DNA of 64,000 nt from CAWBFD01 sp963788115 (GTDB lineage Bacteria > Actinomycetota > Thermoleophilia > Solirubrobacterales > 70-9). Below the pieces are notes generated by a model. It was not told the origin of the DNA and did not search any database. It saw only the letters and a list, made by a program, of their open reading frames with translations. Shown piece by piece: positions 8,235 to 16,441 of this stretch; the first letter of the stretch is position 1; each line of letters starts with the position of its first letter. Position numbers and translations under genes: made by a program. The DNA is taken from contig CAWBFD010000003.1 in the NCBI GenBank assembly GCA_963788115.1, forward strand, positions 124,001-188,000, given 5' to 3'.

Positions 8235-8510
8235 CTACGAACCCAGTGGCCAGCGCTCGGAGCCGTAGATGGCGTCGAGGTGCTCGGACGGACAGAGGAA
8301 CTCGAAGACCTGGTAGCGGTCGCCACGGTCGGTTTCGAACCACTCGCCCCACTCCAAATGCCGCAGCCCCGGGCCCGGGTCGAAGTCGTCGGCGGGGTCG
8401 AAGCCGAACTCCGCCTTGATTTCGGCTCGAAACTCCTCGGGGCTGTTGCCCTCATACACGAGGGCCCGGCCCTCGGGGTAGAGCTCCCGCCAGGTCGTAT
8501 CGGTCGTCAT
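8235..8510 (-). CDS. Small acidic hypothetical protein in the integration operon
   Basis: 91 residues from ATG 8510 with a strong RBS (GAAGGAGA, 7 bases upstream). The sequence 'WRELYPEGRALVYEGNSPEE' then 'AEFGFDPADDFDPGPGLRHL' is acidic and probably cytosolic. No family is recognised. It lies between the HTH gene and the recombinase in the same orientation, with a UUCG hairpin in its leader. Confidence 0.6.
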   Translation of the reverse strand: MTTDTTWRELYPEGRALVYEGNSPEEFRAEIKAEFGFDPADDFDPGPGLRHLEWGEWFETDRGDRYQVFEFLCPSEHLDAIYGSERWPLGS

Positions 8511-8536
8511 ACTCGGTCTCCTTCGTTTGTGGGATG

Positions 8537-8558
8537 CGGCCCCGGTTCGCCGGGGCCG
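8537..8558. terminator. UUCG-capped hairpin between HTH gene and 91-residue gene
   Basis: CGGCCCCGG-TTCG-CCGGGGCCG is a perfect 9-bp GC stem with a TTCG tetraloop, lying in the gap between the stop at 8607 and the start at 8510. It may terminate the upstream transcript, protect RNA ends, or act as a leader hairpin. There is no U-run. Confidence 0.5.
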
Positions 8559-8606
8559 TTGCTCATTGCGCGCCGGGATCCCACCGGGGGCGCCCCACGC
8601 GCGGCG

Positions 8607-8824
8607 TCATCGCCGCCTCCCGCCGGCGCGCTCCCGAGCCGCCATCCACTCGAGCACCGAGGCGCGCCGGAAGCGGACCGAGCGGCCGAGCGGGATCGAC
8701 GGCAGTCGGCCCGCGCGCGCCTCGCGGCGGACCCAGCTCACCGACATCGACAAGAGCTCGGCGACCTCCTCGGCTGTCAGAAGTCGCGCGCCATCGACGA
8801 CTTGGGGCGGGCGGCGTCGGTCAC
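8607..8824 (-). pseudogene. Excisionase-like helix-turn-helix gene, apparent frameshift
   Basis: The C-terminal frame encodes 'LTAEEVAELLSMSVSWVRRE' and 'PSIPLGRSVRFRRASVLEWM', the HTH_17/excisionase pattern. That frame lacks any start codon. The GTG at 8824 overlaps the stop of the preceding gene (GTGA) and opens a frame 'VTDAARPKSSMARDF' that stops just where the HTH frame begins. One missing base near 8779-8782 would join them into a 72-residue protein. Excisionases bind the att region and direct excision. The gene is in the expected place upstream of the recombinase. Confidence 0.65.
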
Positions 8825-9471
8825 CTCAGCCACCGCTCACCTCGCCCGGGGGGCCACGGTGTCCCCAATCGGTCACGCAGGCGCTCGGATGCCACGCACG
8901 TGTCGGTGTTCACCGGGCCGTGGGTGAAGTCGACGCGGGTGAGCCGGCGCGCGAGCCGTTTCTCGAGGCAGCCGATGCACAGATGGCCGTCGAAAGGCCC
9001 CAAACCCGACGCGGCCCAAACGTGATCGTGAACCGTGTAGTCCTCGTCCACGACCGAGTTCGTGCAGTCGAGACAGAAGAACTCCCGCTGCTCGCTCGAT
9101 CCCCCCGCCATCGCGACGATTTCCTCGAAGCTGTAGGACGGCGGCGGCCACGGCACCGGCTGAGGCTCAAGCCAACGGTTCCGAAGTTGCCAACCGTCGC
9201 GCGCGGTGAAGAAAGCGGTGAAGCACTCACCCCCAAGACATTGGCCGCGGCCATCGTGCGGGAGCCGGAGAAACAGGTCGATCGGCTTGCCGGTCGCGCG
9301 CGACAACGCCTCGCATGGCCTCAGATGGAGCTCCTCGTCCGCCTGCTCATCGCGCTCGCATACGACGAACGGGGGGACGATGTCGATGTCGTTGGCCGCT
9401 CGGCCGCGATCCGGCAGACTGCCGATCAGGTAGAAGCGGATCGCGCGCGAGAACTCTGGCTGCTCAGCCAC
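8821..9471 (-). CDS. Nucleotidyltransferase-fold protein with C-terminal CxxC zinc-binding-like domain
   Basis: 216 residues from GTG 9471, which overlaps the stop of the upstream gene. The N-terminus has a minimal nucleotidyltransferase signature: 'FYLIGSLPDRGRAANDIDIV' (GS then DxD) followed by a third acidic strand 'KPIDLFL', so all three metal-binding carboxylates are present. The C-terminus has 'FFCLDCTNSVVDEDYTVHDH' and 'DGHLCIGCLEKRLARRLT', two CxxC pairs probably binding zinc. This second part is common in phage and island genes. The substrate is unknown. The two-domain join and the overlap with an ART-like gene are unusual. Confidence 0.65.
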   Translation of the reverse strand: MAEQPEFSRAIRFYLIGSLPDRGRAANDIDIVPPFVVCERDEQADEELHLRPCEALSRATGKPIDLFLRLPHDGRGQCLGGECFTAFFTARDGWQLRNRWLEPQPVPWPPPSYSFEEIVAMAGGSSEQREFFCLDCTNSVVDEDYTVHDHVWAASGLGPFDGHLCIGCLEKRLARRLTRVDFTHGPVNTDTCVASERLRDRLGTPWPPGRGERWLR

Positions 9472-9877
9472 CGGCCAGCCTCGCCAGGACGTTGCCGAAC
9501 TTGAACCAGTCGGCCCGCAGCCGCGCCTCGCCGAGCCGGCCGTGTGGCGGCTCGCCCCAGACGCTGATGCGCTCGGGCTCAATCGGACACGGGCAGGTGA
9601 CCCAGCCGTCGATCAGTAGCGGCAGGCCGGAGACGTCGACGATCAGCACCACGCTTCGGTCCCGGCTGTCCGTCCATTTGATGCCGTTCGCCCACGCCTG
9701 ATCGAGATCCTCGGTGAGGTAGACGGCCTCCCACGGGACGCGGTCGTCGTATTCCGGTATCCGAGGCTGGAGCCCGTCGCGGCGGATGCTCGCCAGCCGG
9801 TCGCGCGCCGTGCCGTGGAACAGGAGCCCTCCCGGAGTGCCGATCGCGTTATGCGTTCCCCGCCGTGTCGGCGTCAA
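9464..9877 (-). CDS. ADP-ribosyltransferase-like / RNA 2'-phosphotransferase-like fold protein
   Basis: About 137 residues; the start is uncertain (TTG 9877 used here; the frame runs further without coding signs). Diagnostic parts are 'LLFHGTARDRLASIRRDGL', 'VPWEAVYLTEDLDQAWANGI' and 'DRSVVLIVDVSGLPLLIDGW'. The H-G-T at the start and Y-L-T in the middle match the NAD-binding core of ART/KptA-like enzymes. Its end overlaps the nucleotidyltransferase start by 8 bases, so they form a coupled pair. It may modify RNA, DNA or protein with NAD; the target is unknown. A possible promoter is TTGACG-17-GCATAA starting at 9876. Confidence 0.5.
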   Translation of the reverse strand: MTPTRRGTHNAIGTPGGLLFHGTARDRLASIRRDGLQPRIPEYDDRVPWEAVYLTEDLDQAWANGIKWTDSRDRSVVLIVDVSGLPLLIDGWVTCPCPIEPERISVWGEPPHGRLGEARLRADWFKFGNVLARLAGG

Positions 9878-9898
9878 TAGCGAGAAGGGAAGGACGAC

Positions 9899-11173
9899 AT
9901 GAGTAAGCGACTCGCGATTGTGATCGGCGTCGCTGCGGCTGGCGTAATGGCGCTCGGGGCGCAGACGGCGGCGGCGGAGGAAAAGACATTCAAATACACC
10001 TCCGAGTACGACAGCGTGTCGACGGCAAACGGTTATCCGAGCCCCGGAGGGACGGCGGTGCTGGAGGGTTGGATGAAGGTCGCGCACCACGGCGGGGGCT
10101 ACCTGACCGACCACCTGACGATCACGGAGCAGCTAGCTCCGAACGTGTTCGCGTTCAAGGGCCACGGGGTCGACGACTTCGGGACGGGAGAACAGAACCG
10201 CGGGGAGCTGCACCACAAGTTCAAGGGAACCACCACCGTGCGGGCTGACGGCAGCCAGCGGCTCGCCATCGAGGGGCACTTCACCGGCGGCCGCGTCCAT
10301 TTCGCGCGTGCCCCTTGTTGCGTTTCAGGATGGTTGAGCTACCGCAACCCCTCGGGCCACTACAAGGGCAGCGCCACGGTCGCGGCGGGATCCACCGTGA
10401 TCGTCGGGGGCTCCAAGGGCGAGCTTCGTATGCATGCGGCTGGCGTGATCGCGCTCGGGGCGCAGACGGCGGCGGCGGAGGCCGTCAAGTACGAGACGAC
10501 GCTGAAGATCACCCACGAAGGCCACGGCCACGCTACGGGCAGTGTCTTTTGGCACGGCTGGGTGCAGTCAGAGGTCGGGAAGTGCAGCGAGGGGCGACGG
10601 GTGATCCTGTTCAGGAAGCGGCCCGGGCCGGATCGCAAGCTCGGCACCGCCCGAAGCTATATCAACAGGCACAACGGGCGGCCTCATGGCGGCGAGTGGG
10701 GGTTGAAGGCCCCGTGGCGCGGTCGCGTGTATGCCAAGGTGACGCGCAGCATGGGCGATGGGTTCGTGTGCCGCGCCGACCACTCGCGGATCCTCGTGAA
10801 CGGGCTTCCCATTGACGAACGGTGGTTGGTCGCCTCGCAGGCGCACGGCGACGGGCAGACGGTCAAGAGCAAGATCACGATCCATGCCGAACGCGGCTTC
10901 GTGTACGGGGATGTGCGGGCGGACAAGGCCGCCTGCGAGAAGCGTCGGCAGGTAAAGCTGTACACCCGAAAGTCCGGCGATAGGAGGTTGGAGGGGACGA
11001 CGACTACCGGCCGAACCGACCCCGGCACCGGCCGACGCATCCCCGGCGGGTGGAGCATCCACGACTTCGACTTCCCCAGTCCCCCGCTCAAGTACTTCGC
11101 GGTCGTCACGAGGGAGCGGAACGACGGGTACGTCTGCACGCGGGACAAGACGGCCGTGAGGAGAATCGCGTAG
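9899..11173 (+). CDS. Large secreted protein, apparently a fusion of two secreted-protein genes
   Basis: 424 residues from ATG 9899 (AAGGGAAGG upstream). Residues 1-27 are a signal peptide ending 'GVMALGAQTAAAE'. A first domain follows ('VLEGWMKVAHHGGGYLTDHL'). At about residue 180 a near-copy of the signal peptide reappears inside the protein ('AAGVIALGAQTAAAEAVKYE'). Two related repeats of about 105 residues then follow: 'GKCSEGRRVILFRKRPG...GDGFVC' and 'ACEKRRQVKLYTRKSG...NDGYVC', each with a conserved Cys pair. The internal signal sequence is not expected in one native gene, so this looks like fusion of a neighbour by recombination. No function is known. Confidence 0.7.
   Translation: MSKRLAIVIGVAAAGVMALGAQTAAAEEKTFKYTSEYDSVSTANGYPSPGGTAVLEGWMKVAHHGGGYLTDHLTITEQLAPNVFAFKGHGVDDFGTGEQNRGELHHKFKGTTTVRADGSQRLAIEGHFTGGRVHFARAPCCVSGWLSYRNPSGHYKGSATVAAGSTVIVGGSKGELRMHAAGVIALGAQTAAAEAVKYETTLKITHEGHGHATGSVFWHGWVQSEVGKCSEGRRVILFRKRPGPDRKLGTARSYINRHNGRPHGGEWGLKAPWRGRVYAKVTRSMGDGFVCRADHSRILVNGLPIDERWLVASQAHGDGQTVKSKITIHAERGFVYGDVRADKAACEKRRQVKLYTRKSGDRRLEGTTTTGRTDPGTGRRIPGGWSIHDFDFPSPPLKYFAVVTRERNDGYVCTRDKTAVRRIA
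9934..9980 (+). repeat. Signal-peptide-coding repeat, copy 1
   Basis: This 47-base stretch recurs at 10435-10481 with only about 2 mismatches, 501 bases downstream, in the same orientation and frame. It encodes the AAGVxALGAQTAAAE part of the signal peptide. Confidence 0.8.
10435..10481 (+). repeat. Signal-peptide-coding repeat, copy 2 (internal)
   Basis: Near-identical to 9934-9980 and in frame within the 424-residue gene. It marks the likely recombination joint between two formerly separate secreted-protein genes. Confidence 0.8.
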
Positions 11174-11262
11174 GTGCCCGGCCCTATCTCCGGCGGTCCT
11201 CGGGCAACGGCTCGGGGTCGTTCCGGCTCCGCCCTGGTACCGGGCTCGACCAAGCTCCGGGG

Positions 11263-11457
11263 TTAGCGACGCTTCTTGTGCTCCCGCCGCCGGGTGAACT
11301 CGTCGGCGTAGAGGTCGTCGAAGCCGGTCGGTTCCTCGTCGGGCTCGTTTCGGCGCCACTCCCACAGGGTCCGGATCGCCGTCACCCTCGCCGTTGCCGG
11401 CGCGGCCTCGTCCCGGACGATCTCCTCGAGGACCTCGATCAGCTCGTCGTCAGACAT
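11263..11457 (-). CDS. 64-residue terminase-small-subunit-like protein, copy A
   Basis: Starts at ATG 11457: MSDDELIEVLEEIVRDEAAP then 'TARVTAIRTLWEWRRNEPDE' and a basic tail. A paralog of equal length lies at 32834-33028 on the other strand ('TSRVTAIRTLWEWRHAEPEE'). The short helical pattern resembles the DNA-binding start of phage small terminase proteins, but this is a weak resemblance. About 80 bases upstream are also conserved between the copies, including CAGCTCAGCGT followed by an A-run. The rest of 11458-11791 holds nothing else I can support. Confidence 0.6.
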   Translation of the reverse strand: MSDDELIEVLEEIVRDEAAPATARVTAIRTLWEWRRNEPDEEPTGFDDLYADEFTRRREHKKRR

Positions 11458-11791
11458 CGTGTGGGGGGGGCGGTTTTTTTCACGCTGAGCTGCACGGGGG
11501 TACTGCGGATAGAGGCTCACCGGCTCGCGACCCTCCCCTTCCCGCAAGACATCGGACCGGGACGAACGAGGCGCGGTGGCGTCATAGAGCATCGTGTTCT
11601 TGAGTCATCGTGGGCGGTTTCGCACGCTAAGTAGGGGAGCTATCAGGTGTGGGGACGAGGCCGGACCCCGGTTTATCCCGCCCCCGCTAGGTGTCGTAGC
11701 GGTGATTCCCCTACCGGCCCTCAGCGACGCTGAAGATGTGGTGGCGGCAGGTGCCCGTCGGACGGTCTTGTCCCTCTTGCTCAGGTGGCCC

Positions 11792-12028
11792 CTAGTTCAT
11801 CCCCGCCGTGAGCGCCGAGTCGAGCCACTGTAACTCAACGAGGATCGCGTCGCGCTCGGCTTGCAGTTGGGCCAGGCGATCGAGCAGCACACGCGCCTGC
11901 TCCTCATCCTGACGACCGGACTCGACGAACGCGGTCGCCTCCTGGTGGTGGTCGACCAAGTCGAAGCGTAAGCGCTGCTGACGCTCGCTCAACGCCCGTA
12001 GGCCCTCGATTCGCTCATTCGGATACAT
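11792..12028 (-). CDS. Small coiled-coil protein of unknown function
   Basis: 78 residues from ATG 12028 with a perfect RBS (GGAGGAGGT). The whole length is predicted helical by its Leu/Ala/Glu/Arg/Gln pattern ('LLDRLAQLQAERDAILVELQ'), probably a coiled coil, cytosolic. It follows the phosphate-transport pair by 33 bases in the same orientation and may belong to the operon. No family is recognised. Confidence 0.6.
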   Translation of the reverse strand: MYPNERIEGLRALSERQQRLRFDLVDHHQEATAFVESGRQDEEQARVLLDRLAQLQAERDAILVELQWLDSALTAGMN

Positions 12029-12061
12029 GCCACCTCCTCCCTGCGGCTGAACCGGTAGCGC

Positions 12062-12676
12062 TCAGCGCTCCTTCATCACCGCATAGATGACGCGCTCGGC
12101 CACCTCCACCTCGGCCTCGCCGAGGCGGGCGATCAGCCGGTAGAGCTCGCGCTTGGCGATCCGGTCGCGCTGGTCGGGGTTCTCGAGCAGCGCTGCCATG
12201 CCCTGGTAATAGACGCGCTGGAGCCCGTGCTCGGTCCGGATCGCCGCGTTCGCCGACCCGGCCGCTGCATCGGGGTCGGAGGTCAGCCGCCCGACCGCTT
12301 CGGCGACCTCGCGCAGGGAGTCCCCGAGCAGGCACGCCATCTCGCCGATCGTCGCGTCGGGCGCCACGCCCATGGCCTCCGCCTCGTTGACGAGGTCGCG
12401 GCTGCGGTTGAGCAGCGAGTCGATTCCCTGTGAGAGGGCGAACAGGTCCTCGGGCTCGATCGGCGTCACGAAAGACTCAGTCACCGCGCTCAGGACCTCC
12501 TGCTTGGCTGCGTCGCCGGCGTGCTCGGCGGCGCGAACCGCAGACGCCGCGGAGGCGTCGCCACCGGCCCAGAGCGCGAGCGCATCGAGTCCGCGCAGCG
12601 TCGCGTCGATCTGGCGTCCGAGCAACCCGAGGACGTCGGAGTCGTCGGGTACGAACCAACGGTGTTTGCGACTCAC
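12062..12676 (-). CDS. DUF47 (PhoU-like) phosphate transport accessory protein
   Basis: 204 residues from GTG 12676 ('VSRKHRWFVPDDSDVLGLLG'). The sequence is all-helical with 'TESFVTPIEPEDLFALSQGI' and 'YYQGMAALLENPDQRDRIAK', typical of DUF47 (PF01865), which resembles PhoU and is nearly always next to PiT transporters. It starts 11 bases after the pit stop, so the two are an operon. It probably controls Pi uptake by the transporter. The very long frame upstream of the start is antisense/shadow sequence over pit, not part of the gene. Confidence 0.85.
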   Translation of the reverse strand: MSRKHRWFVPDDSDVLGLLGRQIDATLRGLDALALWAGGDASAASAVRAAEHAGDAAKQEVLSAVTESFVTPIEPEDLFALSQGIDSLLNRSRDLVNEAEAMGVAPDATIGEMACLLGDSLREVAEAVGRLTSDPDAAAGSANAAIRTEHGLQRVYYQGMAALLENPDQRDRIAKRELYRLIARLGEAEVEVAERVIYAVMKER

Positions 12677-12687
12677 ATCCGCCCCAT

Positions 12688-13698
12688 TCAGCTCAGCGGC
12701 TGCAGCAACTCGAACACCCCGCCCGCGAGGATCGCGGTGATCGGCATCGTGATCAGCCAGGCGACGCCCATCTGACGGACTATGGCCCAATGGACGTGAT
12801 GCCAGCGGCGACGTCCGCCGCCGACTCCGACCACGGCCGAGGCGACGACCTGGCTGGTCGACGTCGGGGCACCCAGCAACGAGGCGCCGAAGATCACCCC
12901 GGCCGACGAGCTCTCGGTCGCGAGCCCGTCGATTGGCTTGACCCGGTAGATGCGCCGGCCCACGGTGTGGATGATCCGCCACCCGCCGAGGGCGGTGCCG
13001 AGCGTCAGCGCGAGCGAGCACGCGACGATCGCCCACGACGGCGCGTCGAGCGAGTCGATCTCGCCGCCCGCCAGCAGCAGCGCGGCGACCACCCCGACCG
13101 CCTTCTGGGCGTCGTTCGCGCCGTGGCTGAACGCGAGCGTCGCCGAGGTGACCCATTGGGCGCCGTTGACCGGGCCCCTGATCCGCATCGTCGCGCGCCG
13201 GGCGAGTCGGCGGAGCGCGCGGATCACGATCACGGCCGCGACGCCGCCGAGCAACGGCGAGATCGCCAGGGCGACGAGGGTGCCCACGACTCCGACCGGG
13301 TGCAGCCCGTCGAAGCCGCCCCAGAGAACGGCGTCGGTGCCGCCCTCGGCCAGCGCGGCGCCGACCAGCCCGCCGACCAGGGCGTGGCCCGAGGAGGACG
13401 GCAGGCCGAGGCGCCAGGTGATCAGGTTCCAGGTCACCGCGCTGGCGAGGCCGGCGCCGATCACGGCGGTGGCCTCTGCCGGCGAGACGGTGACGATGCC
13501 GCCGATGGTGTCGGCGACCGCCGCGCCGAGGAACAGCGGGCCGAGCAGGTTGAAGACGGTTGCCAGCACGATCGCCTGCTTCGGCCGCGCGGCGCGGGTG
13601 GCGACAAGGGCCGCGATCGCGTTGGCCGCATCGTGAAGTCCGTTGGTCACCGCGAAGGCGAGCGCGAGCATCACCGCCAGCGCGAGCCCCAGGTCCAT
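12688..13698 (-). CDS. pit: PiT family inorganic phosphate transporter
   Basis: 336 residues from ATG 13698. The duplicated PiT signatures are present: 'FAVTNGLHDAANAIAALVAT' near residue 15 and 'SHGANDAQKAVGVVAALLLA' near residue 190, plus 'LGAPTSTSQVVASAVVGVGG'. About ten membrane helices. It imports phosphate with H+ or Na+ as low-affinity uptake. The family call is firm, and the DUF47 partner downstream fits it. Confidence 0.92.
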   Translation of the reverse strand: MDLGLALAVMLALAFAVTNGLHDAANAIAALVATRAARPKQAIVLATVFNLLGPLFLGAAVADTIGGIVTVSPAEATAVIGAGLASAVTWNLITWRLGLPSSSGHALVGGLVGAALAEGGTDAVLWGGFDGLHPVGVVGTLVALAISPLLGGVAAVIVIRALRRLARRATMRIRGPVNGAQWVTSATLAFSHGANDAQKAVGVVAALLLAGGEIDSLDAPSWAIVACSLALTLGTALGGWRIIHTVGRRIYRVKPIDGLATESSSAGVIFGASLLGAPTSTSQVVASAVVGVGGGRRRWHHVHWAIVRQMGVAWLITMPITAILAGGVFELLQPLS

Positions 13699-14149
13699 CG
13701 TCCGACTCTATTTCGGCCCGATCGGACCCGCTCGGGCGAGGCGACGGGGCCGAGGACGAACCACGGCGATCGGACGGTCCCGCCGCCTGGGACGTGATAG
13801 CTGCTGTTCCATGCGGAGTGTGCGTTTCGCCAAACGTCACGCTTTCTGACTCCGAGGGGCCCCGCTTCTCCCTTCGCGTGCCAGCGGCGATGGAGGTAGC
13901 GCCAGCCTCACGGGCCCGCCCGAGCCCCTCGCCCCGCGCTGCGAGATCGCGTGTCCCGCAAATCACGCCGACGTGGATCACTCGGTCGGTCAAACGCTCT
14001 CTCTAGGGGGGAGCGCCGCAGCGAACGGAGGACCCATGCTCGATACCGAGGGACGACGGCTCGACGCCGCCGGCGGACTGCGCTCACCGGCGACGATGCC
14101 CGGCTACCACGCCGGACGTCCACCGAGACACAAGGGATCCGCTACCCGG

Positions 14150-14262
14150 CCGACCCACCGCGGGCACCCGGTTGCGCAGGTCGAGCTTCATCAGGATGCT
14201 GCCGACGTGGCTGCGCAGCGCCTGCTCGACGCGCTTTGTCAGCTCCGACCGCGATGCGTGCC
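14150..14262 (-). pseudogene. LuxR-type HTH fragment
   Basis: On the minus strand the frame reads 'SHVGSILMKLDLRNRVPAVG', the recognition-helix end of a NarL/LuxR output domain. The preceding part ('RSELTKRVEQAL') is degenerate and no receiver domain or start is present. It is a leftover of a response regulator gene. The remaining part of 13699-14336 shows only a short inverted repeat (CGTTT/AAACG near 13825-13838). Confidence 0.5.
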
Positions 14263-14336
14263 TATCCTGAAGGCATGCGCGGTTTCCGGATCGAGCGGCT
14301 CGGTGACGCCGGGCGCCCGGCGGTGGTCCGGGCCCG

Positions 14337-15587
14337 GTGAATGCCGCCTCGCGCAGGGCGCACCACACGCTGATCCTCGGCGGCGGCATCGCCGGTCTCG
14401 AGGCCCTGCTGGCCATACGTGACCTCGCCGCCGATCGCACCCACGCCACGCTGGTCGCCGCCGAGCCGGACTTCACCTACAAGCCCCTTATCGTGGAGGA
14501 GCCGTTCACCTACCAGCCGGCCGAGCGCCGCGAGCTCGAGCCCGCGGTCAGCGAGCTGGGCGCGCGGTTCGTGCGCGGGGTCGCCGGCGCGGTACACCCC
14601 GACGCTCGCGCGGTCGTGCTCACGGAGGGCGAGGGGTACGACTTCGGTTATACCCACGAGCTCGCCTATGACCTCCTCGTGGTCTGCGTCGGCGGTCGAT
14701 CGCGTGCCCCGTATGAGCACGCCGTGACCTTCCGCTTCCGCTCCGTCGGCGACCCGCTCGAGGTCGATGACCTCATCGCGCGGGCCGTGGCGCACGACTC
14801 CGGGACCCTCGCCTTCGTCGTTCCGCCCGGGGTGACGTGGTCGCTGCCGCTGTACGAGCTCGCGCTGCTCACTAGGCGCCGAGCCGAGGAGACCGGCCAC
14901 CGGGATCTCCGGCTCGAGGTGCTGACGCCGGAGGCCTCACCGCTGATCCTGTTCGGGAGGCCCGCAAGCAAGGCCGTCGCGGAGTTGCTTCGGGCGCGCG
15001 CGATCGAGTTCCGCGGCGGCGCCAGCGTCCGCGAATCCGACGGCACGCTGCACGTAACCCCAGGCGACGATCCGATCGACGCCGGCGCCGTCGCCGCCCT
15101 ACCGGTCATCAACGGTCCGCGGCTCCCCGGCCTGCCGTGCGACGAGCGCGGCTTCATTCCGATCGACGAGCACGCACGCGTCGCTGGCCTGGAGGAGGTC
15201 TACGCCGCCGGCGACGGGACGACGTTCCCTATCAAGCAGGGCGGACTCGGAACCCAGCAGGCCGACGCCGCCGCCGAGCACATCGCGGCGCGGCTCGGCG
15301 CCCCGATCGACCCCAGGCCCTTCCATCCGGTGCTCCGCGGGAAGCTGCTCACGGGAGTGGAGTCGCTCAGCCTGCGCCACGACCTGACCGGCGGACGGGG
15401 TGAGGGGGCGGTGTCCGCCGACTACCTGTGGTGGCCGCCGCAGAAGGTCGGGGGCCGCTACCTGGCGCCGTGGCTCGCACACGAGGAGCCGCCCGGACTC
15501 GAGCCGCCCTCGCGGCCGATCGACGTCGAGGTGGCCCTGCCCGTTGAGTGGCACGAGCATCCGATGGCGCCGGACCCGCATCCGTAA
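14337..15587 (+). CDS. FAD-dependent pyridine nucleotide oxidoreductase (NDH-2/SQR-like), copy 1
   Basis: 416 residues from GTG 14337. An N-terminal dinucleotide fold 'HTLILGGGIAGLEALLAIRD' binds FAD. Further FAD motifs are 'YDLLVVCVGGRSRAPYE' and, near residue 285, 'EVYAAGDGTTFPIKQGGLGT'. No CxxC redox pair is visible, so it is more like type II NADH dehydrogenase or sulfide:quinone-type enzymes than disulfide reductases. The protein is probably peripheral to the membrane. A clear paralog lies at 24520-25734. The electron acceptor is unknown. Confidence 0.8.
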   Translation: MNAASRRAHHTLILGGGIAGLEALLAIRDLAADRTHATLVAAEPDFTYKPLIVEEPFTYQPAERRELEPAVSELGARFVRGVAGAVHPDARAVVLTEGEGYDFGYTHELAYDLLVVCVGGRSRAPYEHAVTFRFRSVGDPLEVDDLIARAVAHDSGTLAFVVPPGVTWSLPLYELALLTRRRAEETGHRDLRLEVLTPEASPLILFGRPASKAVAELLRARAIEFRGGASVRESDGTLHVTPGDDPIDAGAVAALPVINGPRLPGLPCDERGFIPIDEHARVAGLEEVYAAGDGTTFPIKQGGLGTQQADAAAEHIAARLGAPIDPRPFHPVLRGKLLTGVESLSLRHDLTGGRGEGAVSADYLWWPPQKVGGRYLAPWLAHEEPPGLEPPSRPIDVEVALPVEWHEHPMAPDPHP

Positions 15588-15871
15588 CTCCTCCGCAGCC
15601 CGTTCACGCCCTTCTCACCGATGACGGGCCGGTCTTCCGGTGATTCTGTATCCGGACGAGACCCAGATCTCGGTCGAGAGCGGGATCCTGCGTTGCGAGC
15701 GCTGCGCAGGCCCTTCACCCGCTCGATCCTGCTGCCAGACGGGGTCGATCCCAAGGCAATCGCAGGCGACCTGCCAGAACGGCGTCTTCGAGGTATCGAT
15801 CCCGCTTCCCAAAGCGAGGGGTCGAAGGTGCAAGTCAAGCCGCGCGAGCCCTGAGAGAGTACCGTTCGAAG

Positions 15872-16309
15872 ATGTCCACCACCGAGGGCTCTGGTCAGGT
15901 CGGCGGCAGTCACGAGCCGCCCTCCTACGAGCGCGCGACGGTCGGCGAGGTGATGCGCCGGGGCGTGATCACCTGCCCGCCCGATACGCCCCTGACCACG
16001 GTCGCCCGGACGATGGCCGAGGAGCGCATCCACTGCGTGATCGTCAGCCGGGAGCAGGTCTGGCAGGTGGTCACCGACATCGATCTGCTCCGCGCCGCGG
16101 CGGAGGCATTCGACGAGATGACGGCTGGTGAGGTCACCACTAGTGACCTGCCAGTGGTCGGTGACGACGAACCGCTCGACCGCGCCACTCAGCTCATGGT
16201 CGAGCACGAGGTGGCACATGTGCTGGTGATCGCGGCGGGCTCGCGGCGGCCCGTCGGCGTGATCTCGAGCCTCGACGTCGCCGGGGTGCTCGGCTCGGGA
16301 CGCGGCTGA
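15872..16309 (+). CDS. CBS-domain pair protein
   Basis: 145 residues from ATG 15872. Two CBS motifs follow an N-terminal extension: 'ATVGEVMRRGVITCPPDTPL' and 'VTDIDLLRAAAEAFDEMTAG', then 'TTSDLPVVGDDEPLDRATQL' and 'GVISSLDVAGVLGSG'. Such stand-alone pairs bind adenine nucleotides and act as energy or redox sensors. The partner is not evident; it lies in the FAD oxidoreductase/acyltransferase cluster. The preceding gap 15588-15871 holds no gene I can support. Confidence 0.82.
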   Translation: MSTTEGSGQVGGSHEPPSYERATVGEVMRRGVITCPPDTPLTTVARTMAEERIHCVIVSREQVWQVVTDIDLLRAAAEAFDEMTAGEVTTSDLPVVGDDEPLDRATQLMVEHEVAHVLVIAAGSRRPVGVISSLDVAGVLGSGRG

Positions 16310-16441
16310 CCTATCGGCGACGCCTCACTGAACGGAATCGGGATGCATTACGGAGGCGTTTCCGGGACTCTATGCGGATGGCGCCCGCCGGTCGCCGCCT
16401 ACCGTGACACGGGTCTCAGGCAGACCGAATGAGGTGACCGA

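Noticed and set aside
12062..13993. 643-residue frame ending in DUF47
   Set aside because: The part before GTG 12676 overlaps pit in another frame and has shadow composition; only the DUF47 part is real.
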